This document shows positions 5,906 through 10,911 of a stretch of DNA of 10,911 nucleotides, one piece after another. The notes under the pieces were generated by a model. It saw nothing but the letters and a program-made list of their open reading frames with translations. It had not been told where the DNA came from and did no database searches. How positions within the stretch are numbered: position 1 is the first letter of the stretch; each line of letters begins with the position of its first letter. Origin of the DNA: Thermoplasmata archaeon (GTDB taxonomy: Archaea > Thermoplasmatota > Thermoplasmata > Thermoplasmatales > Thermoplasmataceae); NCBI GenBank assembly GCA_021827885.1, contig JAKAUD010000186.1:1-10911 (forward strand), read 5' to 3'. Position numbers and translations under genes: made by a program.

Positions 5906-7216
5906 TTGATTAAGGAATGGAGCAAACAGCTGATAACTTTAGTGCTGTTAGCGGCAGTTATTGCGGCAATAGCAATTATAGCCACTGAAAAAACACTGAT
6001 TCTGGGTATTTTCTTTCCCATTATATTCGTCCTTATCATTCTTTATACAGTCAAAGACGTTCAGATTTCACTGTCTGTACAATCCCCCCAGAGACTTAAG
6101 GTAGGAGAGGAAGCGTATTTTTACGTGAAGATCGTATCTAAGGGTGGATTCGGTCTTTTCAATATTACACTGCCCACATTCAGCGAGATGGAAATAGTTG
6201 AAGGTACAAACGTTTGCTTAATGTTCAAGAGCTTCAGGGAGAGGGAGAAGGAAGTTTCATTCAAGATAAGGACAACGAGGAGAGGCATTTTTGATCTCTC
6301 AAATACTGAAATAACCTACATCCCAGTAATAGGCATTGTTAAAAGTGAAAAGATCACGATACAGACATCGAAAACTATTGAGGTAGTCCCCGCAATTACA
6401 ATGCTGAAGAAATCACAGTTCCAGTTTAGAAGCAAGGTTATTAAGCCAAGGATCGCTATTTCCAGATTGGGGCCGCCTTCAAATGATTTTGAATCCATAC
6501 GTGACTATATCCCGGGTGACCCTTACAAGACAATTAACTGGAAAGCAACAGCTAGAAGAAACTCACAGGAAAAATTGCTTGTGAATGTATATGAACGGGA
6601 GGGAATGAAGACATTCATTTTTATTCTGGATCGGGGGTCAAATATGCTAAGCGGGTCTTCGAGCAATAATCCCCTTGAATATTCAATCCCCTTGATCCTT
6701 TCCGGTGCCAAATACCTTACTTCAAAAGGCTCTAATGTTGGCTTCTGGGAGACAAGGACATTCTCCGAAACAAAGGCACCGTATATTCAACCTTCCTCGG
6801 GAGCAGACACATATACAAAATTGAGAAGAATTCTCATCAGGGTTGAGGCAGTAAGAAACAAGAATATTAAATATAAGGCAGATAAAACTCTGTCGCATAT
6901 AATAGCGGAAACATTGCCTCAGGTCATGCTTATTACAAGCCTCAATGAGTCTAACTATGGAAATATATCTGAATTTTCTTCTTCCCTCATGGCTTCCGGG
7001 GCTAGACTAACGATTATGGACATTCTATCTGAGGGAATCTCGGCGAAGTATAGAAGGGAGGATATATCAGGACTGTTTCAGAGAAAAATAATTAAAAATA
7101 CGAAGAGTGGAATCTATAAGGCTTTTCCCAGTGGATGTACCATTGTCCAGTGGGAACCTGTATCAGAGAATCTTGGTATTGCCGCTGCTCGCCTGGCTAT
7201 GCTATCGGGGTGGTGA
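5906..7216 (+). CDS. DUF58 membrane protein with degenerate vWA-like domain, MoxR partner
   Basis: A 436-residue protein of the DUF58 family, usually encoded right after moxR and thought to be its partner. It has two N-terminal membrane helices (about 10-27 and 31-48), then a beta-rich domain (about 50-165), then the DUF58 signature at about 195-219 (FESIRDYIPGDPYKTINWKA followed by TARRN), and a vWA-like domain starting at FIFILDRGSNM (237-247). The metal-site motif, normally DxSxS, reads DRGSN here, so both serines are replaced and metal binding is uncertain. The start is TTG at 5906: an ATG at 5899 meets a stop after four codons, no ATG occurs at the N-terminus of this frame, and a GTGAT ribosome site fits. 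The helices anchor it in the membrane with the vWA-like part in the cytoplasm, in reach of MoxR. Confidence 0.93.
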   Translation: MIKEWSKQLITLVLLAAVIAAIAIIATEKTLILGIFFPIIFVLIILYTVKDVQISLSVQSPQRLKVGEEAYFYVKIVSKGGFGLFNITLPTFSEMEIVEGTNVCLMFKSFREREKEVSFKIRTTRRGIFDLSNTEITYIPVIGIVKSEKITIQTSKTIEVVPAITMLKKSQFQFRSKVIKPRIAISRLGPPSNDFESIRDYIPGDPYKTINWKATARRNSQEKLLVNVYEREGMKTFIFILDRGSNMLSGSSSNNPLEYSIPLILSGAKYLTSKGSNVGFWETRTFSETKAPYIQPSSGADTYTKLRRILIRVEAVRNKNIKYKADKTLSHIIAETLPQVMLITSLNESNYGNISEFSSSLMASGARLTIMDILSEGISAKYRREDISGLFQRKIIKNTKSGIYKAFPSGCTIVQWEPVSENLGIAAARLAMLSGW

Positions 7217-7219
7217 AGA

Positions 7220-7822
7220 ATGAGATACCAGGTTTCACTGTATATTGGTATTGCTTCATTCATCTCTTATTCGTTGCTGTTACTCTTGATATCGAGTTAT
7301 TTGCTGGCACAGATGGTTATCATTATTTCAATAATCCTGTTTGTGCTTGGCATTTTCATCATGTCCTCATTCTCTTCAGAGGAAAGAAGCACCGAGCCAA
7401 GAAATAAACTGAAGTTCATTGCAGTTCTCCTTCCAATCATGATGATAATATTTTCCAGAGGCTATCTCGCCCAACACTTCACCGGTTTTTACTCATACAA
7501 CACCGTGGATACAATATTTATAGCAGTTCTTTTTCCCATTGCAGAATTATCCGTGGTAATCCTTTCCAATTATGAATCTGCAATCTATTTTGGAAAGAGG
7601 TCGGAAAGAGCGGGATATAACATGGAAGACGTGGATCAGGAATTGGGAAGATTCTCAAGGGTTATCCTGTTGATAACACTGTTATCAGTTGCCCTAGGTT
7701 ATGTGTCATTTTTAGCAGTGCTCACGTTACCTACATTTGATATTGGTTTAATTCCGGCGCTTATCATCTTCTTTGCCGTTATCATAATCCTGATGAGGAA
7801 CACCATAAGCAAGACCTCATAA
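7220..7822 (+). CDS. Six-helix membrane protein of unknown family, last gene of the MoxR operon
   Basis: A 200-residue, strongly hydrophobic protein I do not recognise. Six likely helices lie near residues 7-28, 30-50, 64-81, 97-116, 145-167 and 174-192. A charged loop at about 51-63 and a longer one at about 117-144 (rich in Arg, Glu and Asp) are its only soluble parts. No transporter or enzyme motif is visible. The ATG is 3 nt after the DUF58 stop, which sits inside GGTGA, a ribosome-binding sequence with short spacing, so translation is coupled. Its membership of the operon suggests a membrane component working with DUF58 and MoxR. It is convergent with the helicase gene, whose stop is 43 nt away. 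Confidence 0.75.
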   Translation: MRYQVSLYIGIASFISYSLLLLLISSYLLAQMVIIISIILFVLGIFIMSSFSSEERSTEPRNKLKFIAVLLPIMMIIFSRGYLAQHFTGFYSYNTVDTIFIAVLFPIAELSVVILSNYESAIYFGKRSERAGYNMEDVDQELGRFSRVILLITLLSVALGYVSFLAVLTLPTFDIGLIPALIIFFAVIIILMRNTISKTS

Positions 7823-7832
7823 CAAATGCCTG

Positions 7833-7837
7833 TTTTT
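7833..7837 (+). terminator. Possible T-run terminator of the MoxR operon
   Basis: Five T residues, 10 nt after the last stop of the operon, in the short gap between convergent genes. A small inverted repeat (CGTTT-GA-AAACG, 7844-7855) follows, but its loop is too small to be convincing as a hairpin. Weak call. Confidence 0.3.
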
Positions 7838-7865
7838 CATTACCGTTTGAAAACGTGAGCGAAAC

Positions 7866-10604
7866 TCATCTTGCCGATAATTCAGCCGATATTTCCTCCT
7901 GAACGTGCCTGAAAAGTTCTGACTTGTTATACTTCTCCCTTGCCTTCAGGATCATTTGACATAATCCCTCAGGATTGTTCTGAAACTCTACAAATTGTTC
8001 TATCCTCTTCTTCACGGATTCTATTGATCTGCTAATCATTAGTGGATTTGCCTGAAACACCCTGAGGTCCACCTTGCCTGTTGAGATCTTACCTTCCCTG
8101 ATGCTCAGCATGACAATTTCTCCCTCTATCCTATCCAGGGGAATTTTGTTTTGTAAGGAATATATGTAGGAATAGAGGGATATCTGCTCATAATATGAAT
8201 CAAGATTATCCTTTACCTCCTTGCTGGTCTTGAAATCAACGATCCTTATCTTTTCGGCGTTGCCATCAGTGAATCTGTATCCTGCGTCTATTTTCCCCAT
8301 TATTGTGAGGTTGGTATCGATATCCGTGAAAAGATCCCTGACGTTGCACTGCACTGTTCCCTCTGAAAGGAGCCATTTTGATTCCGGGAGCTTGTTTATG
8401 ACAGAATAATAATTCTTGAAATTCGCCCAGCTCTTTGCCTGAATATCATTGCTCATCAGGCCAGGCTCCTGTCCGCTGCTTAAGAAGTCTTCTATTGCCT
8501 TGTGAACGTCAGTCCCTAATTGAAGAGATGTGCTGAAATCTGATATGCCCAATACATACCTTGTAATGAACGACGGCAGATCCTCAACGGTCCCGATCAT
8601 TGAGAAGCTCAGCCTCTTCAGCTTTCTTATTTTCTTCCCTATAAAATCAAGAAGCCAAGTAGAATTTACCATGGAATTTTGTTTCGAAAAATTGTTCTTT
8701 GCGTCAAAAGAACTCATGGATATAAAATCTGGAGAATCGTCCTCTGGCGTGACAACGTCACAAAGGCCATCTAATTTATACCTGTCCGCTTCCTTCCTCT
8801 TTGTTATTATCCAGAGTTCACTTTTTGTCCTTGTCAGGGCAACAAAGTCTATCCGGTTTTCCTCTTCCCTCCTATCTTCCGGATCATAATGCTGCTCTTT
8901 AGATCTCAATATACTGTTCATGATCAGATCCATTCCACTTGGATCCGCCCATGATTTTCTAGAGGGGACATATATTACATAATCAAATTCCCTCCCCTTG
9001 GCCTTGTGGACTGTCGATATTGTTACCCTGTTTTCCATCTCAACATTTGAATCTTCTTCGCTGTTTTCCTGCTTTAAAAATGATATTAGCTCTCGTTTTC
9101 CTCCTCCAACCTTTTCGAAAAATTCAGGTATGGCACTGTAAAGTTCTCTTGCAGCCATGAAATGATTCTGCCCCATCTCCAGGGAGCGAGGTAAAATATA
9201 ATCAGTGAATAGATTCAATAATTTTGGAAGAGTTGCTGAATATTCATCCCTTAAGGATGCAAAGGGTTCAGGTAAAAATTCTTTGAAATCATCCTTAAAT
9301 TGGATTTGATCAACAGTGTGAATTGCATCGCGCAGAGTTACGCCAGAATACTCTGAGTAAAGTGCCTTGATGACATCCGGCTTCTCATCAGACAGAATAC
9401 CCATTATGAATGTTGCAATGGAACTTTTCTCCTGTTCAAGTGTCACGACAATTGCTCCTGCATTATGGTCAACGCCCATTGATTTCATCAGTTCGCTGAC
9501 CCTCGATGCCTGGTAATTGCTCCTCACTAAAATTCCGATTTTTTTCTCCTCCGGAGCATCTTTCAATATTTTCTTCACCGCAAGAACTGCTGTTTCCTCC
9601 GGGTTGTCTGAGATGGTTATTTCCACCTTCCCTTCGCTATCCTGTTTCATGCTCTTCATGACCTGAAGTTCTGTGATATCCTGATTCGAATCCAATCTGT
9701 TGAAGAAGGATATTACATACTCAACCACTTTTTGAGGAAGCCTATAGGTATGCATCATGACTTCCCTCTCAAATGCCTTATGATTCCTGAAAGCATTGAA
9801 ACTTTCTATGTTTCCGCCCTGAAAGCCAAAAATTGCCTGCTTAGCGTCTCCCACAGCGAAAATTGATCTGGCAGAGCGTTCAATTATCTCCCTTTCCAAT
9901 GCGCTAATATCCTGGACTTCATCCACCAGGATATATTCGAATGGCTCCTTATCAGACTTCTTTAAGATATCCAGCGCCAGAATCAGGAGATCCTGATAAT
10001 CAAATAATTTATCTTTTTTATAAGCCTCATAATCGCGGAAAATGAGGAGAAATTTTTCCAAAAGCGCACCTGCTTCTTCCCTTGAAATTCTTACGGAACC
10101 ATCCTGGTTATCATACAATTCATTGAGTATTGCCGTGGCTCTAGAATCTGAAATATCCTTCGGGAGTATCCCAAAACTCTTGATCAATTTGATGGCGTTG
10201 ATAACCTTTCCTGTAGTAAGGATATAGCTGTTCATGTCTTTATACAGCGATTCCTCACTTCCAGTCGAAACATCTCTTGCTACAATTGCCCTCGTCAAAA
10301 TAAATCGGGAAAGCCTTTCTGAAATTATCTCAGGATTGATGTCAAAGTCATTTAGCATGCGGTTGCAATAACTGTGAAATGTTTCTATGCGCGGAAGCTG
10401 ACCATTATAGCCTTTCTCCTGGAGTTTCCTTAAAACCCTATCCTCCATCTCTGTCTTAGCTTTTATCGTAAATGTTACACAGAGAATTTTTTCCCCTTTC
10501 ACACCGTTTAAAATGAGCCGCAAGACCTCTTCTGATAATCTCTCTGTCTTCCCGGCACCTGGGTTCGCTATCAAAATTTTGTGTGAATTGGATGATGTGT
10601 CCAT
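7866..10604 (-). CDS. UvrD/AddA-like SF1A helicase fused to C-terminal RecB-family nuclease
   Basis: A 912-residue ATP-dependent DNA helicase-nuclease, expected to unwind and cut DNA in double-strand break repair or end processing. Helicase motifs in order: Walker A NPGAGKT (14-20), Ia TFTIKAKTEM, Ib TFHSYC (75-80), II VDEVQD (227-232), III GDAKQAIFGFQG (252-263), IV with YR near 287, V TVHKAKGREF (531-540) and VI ALTRTKSE (589-596). The C-terminus is a PD-(D/E)XK nuclease: GTDVHKAIE (697-705), GKIDA (770-774), VDFKTSK (789-795) and EQISLYSYIY (806-815), so both activities look intact. No cysteine cluster for an Fe-S site, as in AddB or Cas4, is present. The start is ATG 10604, with GGAG 4 nt upstream and a TATA box 25 nt upstream; a GTG at 10640 follows directly on a stop and would place the TATA box inside the gene. 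The N-terminus lacks an SF1 Q-motif. No AddB-like partner is in the window. Confidence 0.93.
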   Translation of the reverse strand: MDTSSNSHKILIANPGAGKTERLSEEVLRLILNGVKGEKILCVTFTIKAKTEMEDRVLRKLQEKGYNGQLPRIETFHSYCNRMLNDFDINPEIISERLSRFILTRAIVARDVSTGSEESLYKDMNSYILTTGKVINAIKLIKSFGILPKDISDSRATAILNELYDNQDGSVRISREEAGALLEKFLLIFRDYEAYKKDKLFDYQDLLILALDILKKSDKEPFEYILVDEVQDISALEREIIERSARSIFAVGDAKQAIFGFQGGNIESFNAFRNHKAFEREVMMHTYRLPQKVVEYVISFFNRLDSNQDITELQVMKSMKQDSEGKVEITISDNPEETAVLAVKKILKDAPEEKKIGILVRSNYQASRVSELMKSMGVDHNAGAIVVTLEQEKSSIATFIMGILSDEKPDVIKALYSEYSGVTLRDAIHTVDQIQFKDDFKEFLPEPFASLRDEYSATLPKLLNLFTDYILPRSLEMGQNHFMAARELYSAIPEFFEKVGGGKRELISFLKQENSEEDSNVEMENRVTISTVHKAKGREFDYVIYVPSRKSWADPSGMDLIMNSILRSKEQHYDPEDRREEENRIDFVALTRTKSELWIITKRKEADRYKLDGLCDVVTPEDDSPDFISMSSFDAKNNFSKQNSMVNSTWLLDFIGKKIRKLKRLSFSMIGTVEDLPSFITRYVLGISDFSTSLQLGTDVHKAIEDFLSSGQEPGLMSNDIQAKSWANFKNYYSVINKLPESKWLLSEGTVQCNVRDLFTDIDTNLTIMGKIDAGYRFTDGNAEKIRIVDFKTSKEVKDNLDSYYEQISLYSYIYSLQNKIPLDRIEGEIVMLSIREGKISTGKVDLRVFQANPLMISRSIESVKKRIEQFVEFQNNPEGLCQMILKAREKYNKSELFRHVQEEISAELSAR

Positions 10605-10624
10605 GGTACTCCAATATGTATAAC

Positions 10625-10632
10625 TAAATATT
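10625..10632 (-). promoter_or_regulatory. TATA box of the helicase-nuclease gene
   Basis: The minus strand reads AATATTTA, centred about 25 nt before the ATG at 10604. With GGAG (10609-10612) also present, this supports the ATG over the GTG at 10640 and suggests that the gene has its own promoter. Confidence 0.5.
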
Positions 10633-10708
10633 ATTTTCACTTACGAGCGGATCAATAAAACTGCCAAGAATTTTTCATATCAAGTTTTGATCGTGAAACA
10701 CTGGTGGC

Positions 10709-10911
10709 TCATTTATTCATTAATACAAGTAATCCGCCAATGAGAATAAGCGCAAAACCGATTATTTCAAGATTAACAAATGTGATAATTCCTGCTATGG
10801 AAATAACGATCATTGAAGTGTATCCTATCTTCTTATCTCTTCTGGAAACCTCATTTCCCAGCAAAGCTATAAGGGCAAATATCAGTAGCGGTACGGCCTC
10901 TGCAGAAGGAA
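10709..10911 (-). CDS. Small membrane protein, C-terminal part, cut by window edge
   Basis: An open frame enters from the right edge and ends at a TGA (10709-10711), giving 66 visible residues. It shows one hydrophobic helix (about PLLIFALIALLG), a charged turn (NEVSRRDKKIGYT), and then two closely packed hydrophobic stretches (MIVISIAGIITFV and IIGFALILIGGLLVLM) ending in NK. This looks like the end of a small multi-helix membrane protein. No family is recognisable from this fragment and the start is outside the window. It lies upstream of the helicase gene on the same strand with a gap of about 100 nt, but the helicase has its own TATA box, so co-transcription is not required. Confidence 0.65.
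   Translation of the reverse strand, partial: PSAEAVPLLIFALIALLGNEVSRRDKKIGYTSMIVISIAGIITFVNLEIIGFALILIGGLLVLMNK

Noticed and set aside
7135..7407. A 90-codon plus-strand frame across the DUF58/membrane protein junction
   Set aside because: It overlaps two better-supported frames, is Cys/His/Tyr-rich without a consistent zinc-site pattern, and has no ribosome site.
7841..7856. Inverted repeat CGTTT-GA-AAACG as a bidirectional hairpin terminator
   Set aside because: The stem is five base pairs with a two-base gap, too tight for a stable loop. Archaeal termination relies mainly on T-runs.
1..10911. CRISPR arrays, insertion sequences or integration sites
   Set aside because: No spaced direct repeats, transposase-like frames, terminal inverted repeats or tRNA-associated duplications were seen on either strand.

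Overview
The window looks like a piece of a wall-less or extremophilic euryarchaeal chromosome, most likely from the class Thermoplasmata. This placement is inferred from gene content and signals, not from a database match. The DNA is AT-rich. First genes of transcription units have archaeal TATA boxes centred about 24-27 nt upstream of the start codon, as expected for leaderless mRNAs. Internal operon genes instead have Shine-Dalgarno sites that pair with the archaeal 16S tail. Gene content includes the membrane-type archaeal Lon protease, SfsA and an archaeal winged-helix regulator. There are no rRNA or tRNA genes, insertion sequences or CRISPR arrays that I can see, and no gene-free stretch longer than about 170 nt.

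Left part (1-2461, all minus strand): the 5' part of a membrane-anchored archaeal Lon protease (running off the left edge), SfsA, a small winged-helix transcription regulator, and a protein with a PH/GRAM-like N-terminus and a C-terminal zinc ribbon. Most of these have their own TATA box, so they look like single transcription units. The lon upstream region carries two candidate TATA boxes, the distal one followed by a perfect palindrome.

Central part (2606-7822, plus strand): a tightly packed five-gene operon. It encodes a membrane protein with a low-complexity Gly/Ser and Asn/Phe ectodomain and a DUF4129-like cytoplasmic tail, an approximately 8-TM protein with a cytoplasmic tail, a MoxR-type AAA+ ATPase, a DUF58/vWA-like membrane protein, and an approximately 6-TM protein. 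Genes overlap or lie within 6 nt of each other. This is a MoxR-DUF58-DUF4129 system without the transglutaminase that often accompanies it, and with two membrane proteins I cannot assign. The plausible reading is a membrane-bound MoxR chaperone complex acting on an envelope or surface target. It is the best candidate in this window for a poorly described system.

Right part (7866-10911, minus strand): a large single-polypeptide SF1A helicase fused to a C-terminal RecB-family nuclease (AddA-like), convergent with the operon. Upstream of it is the 3' end of a small two-helix membrane protein that enters from the right edge. The helicase starts only a few residues before its Walker A motif and so lacks the usual SF1 Q-motif.
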